Assembly: GCA_016235865.1 (NCBI GenBank)
Contig: JACRIK010000003.1
Coordinates: 532,331-596,330, forward strand
Direction: 5' to 3'
Origin: Planctomycetota bacterium
GTDB taxonomy: Bacteria; Planctomycetota; MHYJ01; JACQXL01
Length of the DNA stretch: 64,000 nt
Both the position numbers and the translations under genes were made by a program. This document shows positions 17,120 to 25,958 of the stretch, one piece after another (position 1 is the first letter of the stretch; the number at the start of each line of letters is the position of its first letter). Under the pieces are notes generated by a model, which saw nothing but the letters and a program-made list of their open reading frames with translations, did not search any database and was not told where the DNA came from.

Positions 17120-17806
17120 ATGATATCAAATATGATAAAAACCAGGTGGTCGGGATTTACCCTGATAGAACTGATGATTGCCAGCGTATTGACCGCCCTG
17201 GCTGCTCTGGCCGCATACCACACTTATAACCAGGGGATTCTGATATGGAAAAAGGGACAGGAGAACTCCAATCAGGATAAAGCAATTATAACAATGGAAA
17301 GAATCAGCCGCGACCTAAAAAATATCTTTTCATTTGAGCCGGTTGGTTTCAGCGGCGAGGAGGCGAAAATTGCATTTCCCCGTATTGCTTACAGATACGA
17401 TTGGCTTACTGTAAATGAGGATGCGGTAATAGAGCCGGATTCATCTGCCGCAGAATCGCCAGCGCCTCTGCCGCTTATTACCAAGATGACCTACGAGTAT
17501 GACAAAAACGAAGGGAAGCTGTCGCGCTTGGAAGAGGTGTATGCTTATCCGGACCTGGAGGAGTTAAAGGTTGATCCCGACGGAATGAAGAAGGAATCGT
17601 CCCGCGTTATCCTGGAAGACATAGAAATACTGACATTTTCCTATGCCGTTACCAAAACACCGGAGCTCAGTTTCACCAATAACGCACTCAACTCCGGTGT
17701 TCCTTATGCAATAAAGATAGAGTTAAAGCTCAAAAGCATGAAAGATGCCCTGACGCGCACGATAATTATTCCGGTTATTAAACCGCCGAGAAATGAAGAC
17801 AGATAA
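17120..17806 (+). CDS. Minor pseudopilin, GspJ-like
   Basis: About 228 residues from ATG 17120, which gives a short basic leader. Earlier TTG codons would overlap gspI. Prepilin site SG|FTLIELMIASVLTALAALAAY. GspJ features include KGQENSNQDKAIITMERISRDLKN and a C-terminal VILEDIEILTFSYAV strand followed by AIKIELKL. The last 14 bp overlap gspK, indicating translational coupling. Confidence 0.82.
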   Translation: MISNMIKTRWSGFTLIELMIASVLTALAALAAYHTYNQGILIWKKGQENSNQDKAIITMERISRDLKNIFSFEPVGFSGEEAKIAFPRIAYRYDWLTVNEDAVIEPDSSAAESPAPLPLITKMTYEYDKNEGKLSRLEEVYAYPDLEELKVDPDGMKKESSRVILEDIEILTFSYAVTKTPELSFTNNALNSGVPYAIKIELKLKSMKDALTRTIIIPVIKPPRNEDR

Positions 17807-18866
17807 TCGAATTATGTTTTTATCATTAAGAAACGGCAGCATCCTGATAATCGTTCTCTGGATAATAATCATTCTGACTATCCTGGCGGTAAGTATCAGT
17901 GCGGTTGCGTCCGCCCAGGTATTTTTTACCCGGCAATACCGCAGGCAGGCAGCAGAGTATTTCATTGCCCGAGCCGGCATTGCTCAATGCGTTGCCGAAT
18001 TAAATCGTGACAAGGAAGCCAACACCTATGACGCCCTAAATGAAGGCTGGAGCAATAATCCGGAGTTATTTAATGAGAAACAAGTGGGTAACGGATTTCT
18101 GACCGTATCTTATGAATACTCCAATTACTTAACAACCCTTTCCAGTGAAGGCGAATCAGTGCTAACCAGTACCGTTTGCGGGATGGTCGACGAGGAGCGA
18201 AAGATAAATATCAATACCGCCAGCGTCACGGTTCTGCAGGCGTTATTCCAGGACAGGGCGGCTCTTTCCTCTGTCCAGGCAAAGGAGATCGCCGACAGCA
18301 TTATTGATTGGCGCGATACCGACGAGAACAGAAGGGAAAACGGCGCTGAAAGCAGTTATTACCAGGGTTTGTCTTCGCCGTATTCCTGCAAGAATAATAA
18401 GTTTGACATACCCGAGGAATTGATGCTGATAAAAGGAGTGCGACCGGAGGCCTTTCAGTCCGTAAAGGAGTTCGTAACCGTTTACGGCGACGGCAAGGTC
18501 AATATTAATACGGCTTCATCTCCGGTTTTGAAAGCCCTTGGCGTAGACCTTTCATTGGCGGAAAAAATCATTCGCTGCCGGAGCGGTTCTGATGAAATCG
18601 AAGGCACCGAAGACGACGAGGTTTTTACTCAACCCGCTGCTATTATCAGCACCCTGAACAAAAAGCAGACTATTACCCAGGGGGAAACCAACCAGATAAA
18701 CAACTTGATTACCACCAATGCCATAAGCGTAAAATCAACCTATTTTCAGATTATCTCTTACGGCTATCTTGCCGATATAAACACCGGGGAGGTCGACCGT
18801 AAGAATAGTAAGAAAATTACTTGTATTATCAACCGAAATGGTAAGATAGTCTACTGGCGGGAATAA
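17793..18866 (+). CDS. gspK: Type II secretion minor pseudopilin GspK
   Basis: 357 residues. N-terminal NGSILIIVLWIIIILTILAV helix, lacking the usual Glu5 as is typical for GspK. The helix-hairpin-helix-bearing domain shows INTASVTVLQALF and, repeated, VNINTASSPVLKALGV. IIDWRDTDE is a hallmark of the family. GspK caps the pseudopilus tip with GspI and GspJ. Overlaps gspJ by 14 bp. Confidence 0.92.
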   Translation: MKTDNRIMFLSLRNGSILIIVLWIIIILTILAVSISAVASAQVFFTRQYRRQAAEYFIARAGIAQCVAELNRDKEANTYDALNEGWSNNPELFNEKQVGNGFLTVSYEYSNYLTTLSSEGESVLTSTVCGMVDEERKININTASVTVLQALFQDRAALSSVQAKEIADSIIDWRDTDENRRENGAESSYYQGLSSPYSCKNNKFDIPEELMLIKGVRPEAFQSVKEFVTVYGDGKVNINTASSPVLKALGVDLSLAEKIIRCRSGSDEIEGTEDDEVFTQPAAIISTLNKKQTITQGETNQINNLITTNAISVKSTYFQIISYGYLADINTGEVDRKNSKKITCIINRNGKIVYWRE

Positions 18867-18911
18867 TTAAATAGCGCATAACTCGTAAACTAAAATCCAT
18901 AATTATAAATA

Positions 18912-20372
18912 ATGTTTGGCTCTAAAGATTTGCTGGGTATTGAAATAGGCGGGCAGTATCTTAAAATCATCCAATTTAACAAGAAGCAGGAGATACTGAA
19001 TTGGGTTTCAACCGACATCAGAACGCTAAACGACGACGGCATCGTCGAATTTATCCGAAACTATATTCAGGAAAAGGGGATAAAAGCCTCTGATGTAATT
19101 AACCCCGTCTCGGCGCGGTACACTATCACTAAAAATATTGAATTGCCTTCCACCAATCCGGCGGAAATCAAGCAGATTATCAAACTTCAGGCCGGGCATC
19201 ATTCGCCTTATTCTCCCGAAGAAATTATCATCGATTATATCCCCATCGGCGTCTTCAGGGGTGGCTATACCAGGATATTCCTGGTGATCGTCAATCGCGA
19301 TAATATCAAACGTAATTTTGATATCATAGAACGCTCCGGGTTAAGACTGAAAAAGATGGTTTTATCCCTGGAAACCATGGCTTTGTGGTATAAAGACCGC
19401 TCTCCTTCTAATTCCCTGGGAATACTCCACTTAGACGCCGATAACACGGATTTTCTGGTGATTAAGGAGCAAAAACCCATCTTCCTGCGCAATATTCCGG
19501 TCGGGGTGGAGCAAATATTATATGATCGCGATAAATACGGACCTCAATTACAGGAGGAAATCAATCATTCCCTGGAGGCCTACCAGACCGAACAACTGGA
19601 ATCGCTTTCAAGGATAGTCGCCTGCGGCGCCACCTCAAAAGTCGCAGAATTCCTGCGCTCGATTCCGGAGCAGAGCAATCTTATCGTTGACGTTGAAGAC
19701 AATCTTGAGGGGCTAAAGCTTGCTTCAACCGCGCCGGATGTTAAGGGCGTGGCTTCAGACCTTTCGGTCATCAGCCTGGCAGCCGGCGTGGCTAAATATA
19801 ATAAGACCCATCTCGATATAACGCCCGAGGAAGTAAGAGTGCGTGAGACCGTGGCTGAAAAAAGCCGTGATATCATCTGGCTGGGCACTCTTTTATTCTT
19901 TATTCTGATATTGTTCCTGGCTATCTTCGCCCAGAAAATATGGATGAAAAATAAAATGGTAAATATGCTCAGCGAGGAAAACCAAAAATACCAGAAAGAG
20001 GCGGGTCAGTTAAAGGATACCAAAAAACGCATTGATCAGGTGAAAAATCATTTCCAGCGCCGGAATTTCGCCCTAGGCGCCCTGGACGAAATTCATAAAT
20101 GCATGACCTCGGATATTTACCTAACCAGCCTGCAGATTGACGACCAGCAAATCAGTGGCCGGGAACAGCAGAATTCCACCAAAGTTGTCCTACGCGGGGT
20201 GGCCAATGCTACCGCAGATGTTCACCAGATGGTGGATCGGCTGGAAAAATCAAGGTATTTCAAGGAGGTTAAGGCGCCGGCCACCACCCCACGTACCGAA
20301 ATAAATCGGGCCAACAATCAAAGAAGAGATGTGGTGGATTTTGAAATAAGCGGGAAACTGGAGTTGGAATAA
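18912..20372 (+). CDS. PilM-PilN/GspL-like fusion (actin-like ATPase fold plus inner-membrane domain)
   Basis: 486 residues. About residues 1-300 form the actin-like PilM/cytoplasmic-GspL fold (LLGIEIGGQYLKIIQF, ELPSTNPAEIKQIIKLQ, GILHLDADNTDFLVI, ACGATSKV). One transmembrane helix at about 321-340 is followed by a coiled coil and a periplasmic PilN-type ferredoxin-like domain (about 380-486). This is the assembly-platform scaffold linking the cytoplasmic ATPase to the periplasm. The fusion replaces separate pilM and pilN genes. Confidence 0.85.
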   Translation: MFGSKDLLGIEIGGQYLKIIQFNKKQEILNWVSTDIRTLNDDGIVEFIRNYIQEKGIKASDVINPVSARYTITKNIELPSTNPAEIKQIIKLQAGHHSPYSPEEIIIDYIPIGVFRGGYTRIFLVIVNRDNIKRNFDIIERSGLRLKKMVLSLETMALWYKDRSPSNSLGILHLDADNTDFLVIKEQKPIFLRNIPVGVEQILYDRDKYGPQLQEEINHSLEAYQTEQLESLSRIVACGATSKVAEFLRSIPEQSNLIVDVEDNLEGLKLASTAPDVKGVASDLSVISLAAGVAKYNKTHLDITPEEVRVRETVAEKSRDIIWLGTLLFFILILFLAIFAQKIWMKNKMVNMLSEENQKYQKEAGQLKDTKKRIDQVKNHFQRRNFALGALDEIHKCMTSDIYLTSLQIDDQQISGREQQNSTKVVLRGVANATADVHQMVDRLEKSRYFKEVKAPATTPRTEINRANNQRRDVVDFEISGKLELE

Positions 20373-20374
20373 CT

Positions 20375-20899
20375 ATGAGATTTTTTTCTAAACTGGCGCA
20401 GCGAGAACGGATGTTCTTTTATATTGCGACGGTAATCATTATCTTATTCCTGGTAGACAGCTTTATCTTTAGCGGAATGATTGCCCGGATTAGCGAATTG
20501 GACAATAAGATGCGGTCTTTGAAGGACGAAGTGTCCGAAAACAAAATGATCCTTTCTTATAAGGATAAGATTAATAAGGCAGGCGAAATCTACGGGAAAT
20601 ATCTGGTAAAAGAATCAAGGCCTGATTTAGAACTGCCCAAAATCGTGAATACGCTGGCAATACAATCGGAATTAATCAACCCCGAACTTAAGCCGATGCA
20701 GTCAAAGGATAAGGATTCCGGCAAGTATTTCATAGAGATAAACGCCGAGGGGACAATGAAGAAAGTGGTTAACTTTATGTATAACCTTAATATGGGAAAC
20801 TCCTTGCTCAGGGTGGAAAGAATAGACCTTTCGCCCAAGGCGGCAAAATCAGAGACATTGAAAATAACCATTTTAATCTCCAAAACCGTGGTGCAATAA
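20375..20899 (+). CDS. PilO/GspM-like inner-membrane assembly protein
   Basis: 174 residues. A short cytoplasmic tail, one transmembrane helix (about 14-34), a coiled coil (about 35-60) and a small ferredoxin-like periplasmic domain ending in LRVERIDLSP and LKITILISKTVV. Starts 2 bp after the PilM/N fusion and ends the operon. The pairing with PilN is inferred from order and architecture rather than from strong sequence motifs. Confidence 0.75.
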   Translation: MRFFSKLAQRERMFFYIATVIIILFLVDSFIFSGMIARISELDNKMRSLKDEVSENKMILSYKDKINKAGEIYGKYLVKESRPDLELPKIVNTLAIQSELINPELKPMQSKDKDSGKYFIEINAEGTMKKVVNFMYNLNMGNSLLRVERIDLSPKAAKSETLKITILISKTVVQ

Positions 20900-20927
20900 T
20901 TGGCTCTAGTAAGACGGTCTTCCGAAT

Positions 20928-22907
20928 ATGACTCCGCAAGAAAGAGAAATCTACTGGCAAATCCCCCGCATTTTGATAGCCGTTCATTACGGCTTGTTTA
21001 TTATTGCCACGGCCGTCTTTTTATACGGTGTTTTTAAGCATTTTCGCCTTATCAGGACAGGCAAGAAAGACAACCGTTTCTCGTCCCTGCCGAAACGCCT
21101 GTTCAATCTGGTTTATTACGCCCTGCTTCAGCGCCGTATCCTGGAGCGGCTTTACCAGGGGCTGACCCACACCGGCATCTTCTACGGCCTGGGAATCCTT
21201 TATATCGGCACGCTTATCGTCCTAGTTCAGTCCGACCTCGGCATCATTATTCTTAAGGGAACGTTTTATAAATACTTTTCTTTAACAATGGATCTGGCCG
21301 GCGCAGCGCTTTTGATTGCACTCTTATTCGTCATTATCCGGCGCTATATCATCAAGCCGGCTGAACTGGATAATCAATGGGATGATTTGCTGGTTATTTT
21401 ATTCCTGGGCACGCTGGCAGTTACCGGTTTCCTCTTGGAAGGCAGCCGGATGGTTGTTACCGAGATACCCCAATCAGCCGCCATCCGCTATTTCGCGCCG
21501 CTCGGCCTGCTGACCGGGAAATTATTAATCATGCTCGGCATAGGCGAACCTGTCATCCGCGCCTATTACCCCATCTGCTGGTTCGCCCACTCGACCATTC
21601 TGGTAACCCTGATTGCATATCTTCCTTGGTCAAAGCTGATGCACATATTTACCGCACCGTTCAATATATTCTGCCGCGACCTGGAACACCAGGGCACGCT
21701 GGTAAATCTGGACCTGGAAAACTCTGAGGAATTCGGCATTACCAAGATAACCGACTTCACCTGGAAACATCTGCTGGACCTGGATGCCTGCACCAGGTGC
21801 GGGCGCTGCAACACCGGATGCCCGACCAATCTGAGCAATAAACCATTAAAACCTAAGCAACTGATTCAGAATCTCAAGAATCACCTGTTTATTAAAGTGT
21901 CCAGGTCAGCCCCGCCGCCCAATCTGGCGCCTGAGACCGTATCATATGACGAAATCTGGGACTGCACCACCTGCGGATTCTGCCGGTCCAATTGCCCGGT
22001 TTTTATCGAGCATCCGCCCAAGGTCGTGGAATTCAGGCGCCACTTAGTCCTGGCTGAAAGCAATTTCCCGCCCGAGGTCAAGACCATGTTCAGGAATATG
22101 GAAACCAACGGCAATCCCTGGCCGGTCAGCTGGGACAAGCGCAGCGACTGGTGCAAGGAGTCAGGTGTGCGGATACTGAACGAAGGCGACAAAACCGATA
22201 TCCTGCTTTGGGTGGGTTGTGCCGGCGCCACGGACGATCGCAATACCAAGGTAGCCCGGACGTTGGTTACGGTGCTTCAGAAGGCAAAGGTGGATTTCGC
22301 CATACTGGGCAATGCCGAACGCTGTTGCGGCGATCCGGCCCGGCGCATCGGCAACGAATATCTTTACCAGCAACTGGCTGACGAAAATATCGGAACCCTC
22401 AAGAAATACAAATTCTCCCGGATTCTTACTTATTGCCCGCACTGCTACAATACCCTCAGGAATGAATACCACCAGCGCGGGGTTGACTTCTCCGTCGCGC
22501 ACCACAGCGAATTCATCTGGGAATTGATTCAGCGGGGACAGCTGGTTGCTCCGGCGAATAATTCGGCGGTTACCTACCATGATTCCTGTTATTTAGGCCG
22601 ATATAACGACATTTATAATGCGCCCCGGCAGATTCTGAAATCAATGCCGGGGATTAAATTCAGGGAAATGCCCCGTAACCGGAAAAAGAGTTTCTGTTGC
22701 GGCGCCGGCGGCGGTCGGATGTGGATGGAGGAAAAGCGGGGCGATCGGATTAATCAGATTCGCATCCAGGAGGCATTTGATACCGTCACGCAGGGCACGA
22801 TTGTCACGGCCTGTCCCTATTGCCTGACCATGCTCGGAGACGGCATCAAGGAAAAAGGCGCGACCGACCAACTCAAGGCAGTAGACATCGTGGAAATGTT
22901 ATCTTAG
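20928..22907 (+). CDS. Membrane-bound Fe-S oxidoreductase (HdrD/DsrK/GlpC-like, fused to a NarI-like membrane domain)
   Basis: 659 residues. About residues 15-250 carry five to six transmembrane helices of the nitrate-reductase-gamma type. Two [4Fe-4S] ferredoxin motifs follow (CTRCGRCNTGCP and CTTCGFCRSNCP), then two CCG domains with RCCGDPARR and SFCCGAGGGRMW plus CPHC/CPYC companions. The layout matches HdrD-like subunits that pass electrons between membrane quinone and a thiol/disulfide or a lactate/glycolate-type dehydrogenase. No partner gene is adjacent, so the electron donor is unknown. The 3-prime end overlaps the convergent gene by 9 bp. Confidence 0.88.
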   Translation: MTPQEREIYWQIPRILIAVHYGLFIIATAVFLYGVFKHFRLIRTGKKDNRFSSLPKRLFNLVYYALLQRRILERLYQGLTHTGIFYGLGILYIGTLIVLVQSDLGIIILKGTFYKYFSLTMDLAGAALLIALLFVIIRRYIIKPAELDNQWDDLLVILFLGTLAVTGFLLEGSRMVVTEIPQSAAIRYFAPLGLLTGKLLIMLGIGEPVIRAYYPICWFAHSTILVTLIAYLPWSKLMHIFTAPFNIFCRDLEHQGTLVNLDLENSEEFGITKITDFTWKHLLDLDACTRCGRCNTGCPTNLSNKPLKPKQLIQNLKNHLFIKVSRSAPPPNLAPETVSYDEIWDCTTCGFCRSNCPVFIEHPPKVVEFRRHLVLAESNFPPEVKTMFRNMETNGNPWPVSWDKRSDWCKESGVRILNEGDKTDILLWVGCAGATDDRNTKVARTLVTVLQKAKVDFAILGNAERCCGDPARRIGNEYLYQQLADENIGTLKKYKFSRILTYCPHCYNTLRNEYHQRGVDFSVAHHSEFIWELIQRGQLVAPANNSAVTYHDSCYLGRYNDIYNAPRQILKSMPGIKFREMPRNRKKSFCCGAGGGRMWMEEKRGDRINQIRIQEAFDTVTQGTIVTACPYCLTMLGDGIKEKGATDQLKAVDIVEMLS

Positions 22908-23333
22908 ATAAATCAGCCCGTCCAGGAAGAGCATTCCACCGCCTAAAATCATGAATAGTATCCCCAGGTCAGGTTTGACATCGGCCAGCTTGAGAAATAT
23001 ATAGAAGTCGCTGGTTTCTATCCGGCCCCAGATATAAAGCCCCAGGGTGGTCGCGATAATGCCGGCCGCAAGAATCAAAATCCCAAAAATAGATTTGGAT
23101 GTGGCAAAGAGCGAAAGAAACCCGGCGAAAAAGGCCAAGACAATGATGGTGATGATAATCCCGAACGGCAGGTAGAGTTTTGGCTCGCTATACCCATAGG
23201 CAATTTGGTTAATCAGCCCGAAAGAACCCTGGCCGGAAGCCCAGGGCAGGGATAGCGACCATATCAAAATCCCCAGCCCGGCAGCCAGCAGCAAGAAATG
23301 CAATGCCCATAACAAGACCGTCGGCTTCTTCAT
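22899..23333 (-). CDS. Small four-helix membrane protein, unknown family
   Basis: 144 residues from ATG 23333; the longer frame to 23504 overlaps the divergent promoter and is rejected. Four hydrophobic segments at about 7-27, 45-70, 75-98 and 122-142. The last reads LGILFMILGGGMLFLDGLIYL. No recognised motif. Convergent with the Fe-S oxidoreductase and divergent from the 3D-domain gene. Confidence 0.6.
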   Translation of the reverse strand: MKKPTVLLWALHFLLLAAGLGILIWSLSLPWASGQGSFGLINQIAYGYSEPKLYLPFGIIITIIVLAFFAGFLSLFATSKSIFGILILAAGIIATTLGLYIWGRIETSDFYIFLKLADVKPDLGILFMILGGGMLFLDGLIYLR

Positions 23334-23447
23334 CGGGATAGATACTATTATAGGGCGCCGATAAATACAAGGTTTATTCCGATTTAATCGGCCGATGCAC
23401 GCAAGCCCGCTTTTTACGCGGCCGGAGCGGTTTATAAAAAATCCCCC

Positions 23448-23476
23448 TTGACAAAACCGGGTATCTGTGCTATACT
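23448..23476 (+). promoter_or_regulatory. Consensus-like sigma70 promoter of the 3D-domain gene
   Basis: TTGACA (23448-23453), 17-bp spacer, TATACT (23471-23476). Its position rules out the ATG-like start at 23448 and fixes the gene start at 23529, behind GGGAGG at 23515-23520. Confidence 0.8.
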
Positions 23477-23528
23477 GACGGCACTGTTGTTCAGCCAAAG
23501 GCAAGAGAACATAAGGGAGGTACGAGAG

Positions 23529-23969
23529 ATGAGAGGAATAATCATAACTATCGCGGTACTGACGATTATCCTGGCGCCGGGTTGGTATCTGCTAAACCTA
23601 AATGCGGAACGGAACGACCAGGCCGGGCCAAAATATTTCTGGAAACCGGTCCAGGCCAGGGTCACCCACTACAGCTGCAATGAAAAAGCCGAGCGGAGAT
23701 GGAAAGGCCGGACATCGCTCAATAAATCCGCCCGGAATAATGACGGCGTGGCCGTTGATCCGAAGATAATACCCTACGGCTCGATTATTCACATCCCGGG
23801 TATCGGCACCCGGGTGGCTGATGATACCGGCGGTAAATGCCGGCAGTACGGACGCAATAATCAGATCCTGGTTGACGTACGCTGGAATGACAAGACCAGG
23901 AAGGAACTCATGGCTATGGGCGCGGATTGGCAGACCGTTTACATCCTCCAGCCGGTCAACGACGATTAG
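23529..23969 (+). CDS. 3D-domain (MltA/YuiC-like) exported protein
   Basis: 146 residues. N-terminal signal or anchor (about 3-20). The double-psi barrel is recognised by ARVTHYSCNE, GVAVDPKIIPYGS, RVADDTGGKCRQ and ILVDVRW, with the three conserved Asp that name the fold. Stationary-phase survival and lytic transglycosylase-like activity on peptidoglycan are known for relatives. Here there is no extra cell-wall-binding domain. The last 14 bp overlap convergent prmC. Confidence 0.88.
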   Translation: MRGIIITIAVLTIILAPGWYLLNLNAERNDQAGPKYFWKPVQARVTHYSCNEKAERRWKGRTSLNKSARNNDGVAVDPKIIPYGSIIHIPGIGTRVADDTGGKCRQYGRNNQILVDVRWNDKTRKELMAMGADWQTVYILQPVNDD

Positions 23970-24828
23970 CCAGGAAGACGCGCGGAATGCGGCTGTAGTC
24001 GTTTAGGATTCTTATATCCCGGAACTGGCCGGACTGCCCGGCCAGGTTCAGCGTTTCTTTTGCCTGTCCGATACCGATTTCCAGCAATAGATATCCGCCG
24101 GGTTTGAGATAATCTGGCGCCTGTTTGATTATCTTTTCAATATACGACAGCCCGCGTTTGCCTGCCCAGAGCGCTGCCGGCGGTTCATGCCTCAGTCCGG
24201 ACTGCCACTTGGATTTCTCAGCCCGGTCAACATAGGGCGGATTGGAAACGATGATGTCCGCCGTCAGTCCCTTAAAGGGTTTAAATAAATCTCCGTAACA
24301 GAATTTGATATATTTCCCGGCCTGATGCTGCCGGGCATTAAGCCGGGCGATGCGCAGGGCCGGGCGCGAGATGTCCGAGGCAAATATTCTAAAGGGCGTA
24401 GAACATAGAGTGTTGAGCGTATAGTGCGCCAAAGAGACGGCGATGTTGCCCGAGCCGGTGCCGAGGTCAAGAATGATTAGAGTCTCGGGCTTAGAATGTA
24501 GAGTAATAGGCGCTTTCTCTAAGCTCTTTGCTAGATGCTCTATGCTTCCTAGCGCCTGCTCAACCAGCAGTTCTGTTTCCGGCCTGGGTATCAGCACCTC
24601 CGGCGTGACCTTAAAATCCAGCGACATGAATTCCTTATGCCCGGTCAGGTAGGCCATTGGCCAGCCCTTTTGGTGTTTCGCAATCAGGTTCCGGAAGCGG
24701 GCGTATTGCGCCCGGCTGATTATCCGGCGCGGGTTTTTATACAGCTCTATGGTCTGGCATTTCAGGATGTGGGCCAGCAGGATTTCTTTATCCGAAGAAT
24801 GTTGTGACAAGGCCTCTATAATGCGCAT
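23956..24828 (-). CDS. prmC: Release-factor glutamine N5-methyltransferase
   Basis: 290 residues. Methylates the Gln of the GGQ motif in release factors. Visible: YLTGHKEFMSLDF, VLIPRPETELLVE, SAM site ILDLGTGSGNIAVSLA (about 119-134) and the catalytic NPPY (about 196-199). It immediately follows prfA with no gap, the classical order. Two stretches, about residues 95-116 and 135-149, look like low-complexity repeat DNA (GAGCATCTAG, CATAGAGTGTTGAG words) translated in frame. They flank the SAM motif. The enzyme otherwise looks intact. Confidence 0.94.
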   Translation of the reverse strand: MRIIEALSQHSSDKEILLAHILKCQTIELYKNPRRIISRAQYARFRNLIAKHQKGWPMAYLTGHKEFMSLDFKVTPEVLIPRPETELLVEQALGSIEHLAKSLEKAPITLHSKPETLIILDLGTGSGNIAVSLAHYTLNTLCSTPFRIFASDISRPALRIARLNARQHQAGKYIKFCYGDLFKPFKGLTADIIVSNPPYVDRAEKSKWQSGLRHEPPAALWAGKRGLSYIEKIIKQAPDYLKPGGYLLLEIGIGQAKETLNLAGQSGQFRDIRILNDYSRIPRVFLANRR

Positions 24829-25908
24829 TTACTTCGATGCCGAGATATTCTGGAGTTTAAGCTTGCGGTCTTCTTCCAGCAGCTTGTTTATCATTTCGTC
24901 CAGGTCGCCTTCCAGCACTCCCGGCAGGTTATGGACCGAGAAATTGATGCGGTGGTCGGTGATCCGGCTCTGGGGAAAGTTGTAGGTGCGGATTTTCTCG
25001 CTCCGGTCGCCCGAGCCGATCTGGGTTTTGCGCATCTTGTCCCGCTCCTGCTTGTTCTTGGACGCCATATTCTCGTAGATGCGGCTCCGCAGCAGGCGCA
25101 TGGCCAGGTCCTTGTTGCGGTGCTGGGAGCGCTCCACCATGCAGGCCACGACCGTATTAGTCGGGAGATGGGTGATGCGCACGGCCGAAGCGGTCTTGTT
25201 CACGTGCTGGCCGCCCGGGCCGCCGGCTGAATAGGTGTCGATCTTCAGGTCTTCAGGTCTGATTTCGACCTCAACGTCTTCGGCTTCGGGCAGGACCGCC
25301 ACGGTGCAGGCCGAGGTATGTATCCGGCCGCTGGCCTCGGTGTGCGGAACACGCTGGACCCGATGCCCGCCGCTTTCAAATCTCAGATGCTTATAAACGT
25401 CCTCGCCTTCTATAGAAAAGGTCACATCCTTGAACCCGCCCAGGCCGGTCGGGCTGGAATCCATCAACAGGCATTTCCAGCCCCGCCGGTCCGCGTATTT
25501 GGTGTACATCCTGAAAAGTTCGGCGGCGAACAGGGCCGATTCTTCCCCGCCCGTGCCGGCCCGGATTTCCATTATCACGTTCCGGTCGCCGTGCTCCTGG
25601 TCCGTCAGGAACATCTCTTCCAGTTCGGTCAGGACGGCCTTTTCCTTCTCCGACAGGGTTTTGAGTTCCTCGTTAGTCATTTCGATGAAATCCTTGTCGG
25701 CCTTGTTTTGCTGGATTAGCTCCTCGGCGTCCTTTTTATGCCGGCGGGTGGCCTCCAGCGCCTTGATGCGCGCCACGAATTTGGACAGCGACCCGCGCTC
25801 CTTCATCAGCCCGGCGTAGCGGGCCTGGTTACCGATGACCTCGGGCTGGACGATGAGCTGCTCTATCTCTTCGTAGCGCTTCAGGATTTCAATCAGTTTG
25901 TTTTCCAT
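24829..25908 (-). CDS. prfA: Peptide chain release factor 1
   Basis: 359 residues, normal length. Reads UAA and UAG stop codons. The catalytic GGQ lies in [13 protein letters not shown] (232-234). The PxT codon-recognition tripeptide is PHT (188-190) in [15 protein letters not shown], which identifies RF1 rather than RF2. The stop codon abuts the prmC start, so substrate and modifying enzyme are coupled. Confidence 0.96.
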   Translation of the reverse strand: MENKLIEILKRYEEIEQLIVQPEVIGNQARYAGLMKERGSLSKFVARIKALEATRRHKKDAEELIQQNKADKDFIEMTNEELKTLSEKEKAVLTELEEMFLTDQEHGDRNVIMEIRAGTGGEESALFAAELFRMYTKYADRRGWKCLLMDSSPTGLGGFKDVTFSIEGEDVYKHLRFESGGHRVQRVPHTEASGRIHTSACTVAVLPEAEDVEVEIRPEDLKIDTYSAGGPGGQHVNKTASAVRITHLPTNTVVACMVERSQHRNKDLAMRLLRSRIYENMASKNKQERDKMRKTQIGSGDRSEKIRTYNFPQSRITDHRINFSVHNLPGVLEGDLDEMINKLLEEDRKLKLQNISASK

Positions 25909-25958
25909 ATAATTAAATACCTAACCACAAAGGTCACAAAGAAATATTTGCAATGGCG

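Noticed and set aside
22899..23504. Long form of the small membrane protein (201 residues)
   Set aside because: The first 57 codons overlap the divergent promoter at 23448-23476 and encode non-hydrophobic, Cys/Arg-rich sequence. The ATG at 23333 is better.
23448..23528. Early start of the 3D-domain gene
   Set aside because: It coincides with the -35 box. The GGGAGG site and signal peptide fit ATG 23529.
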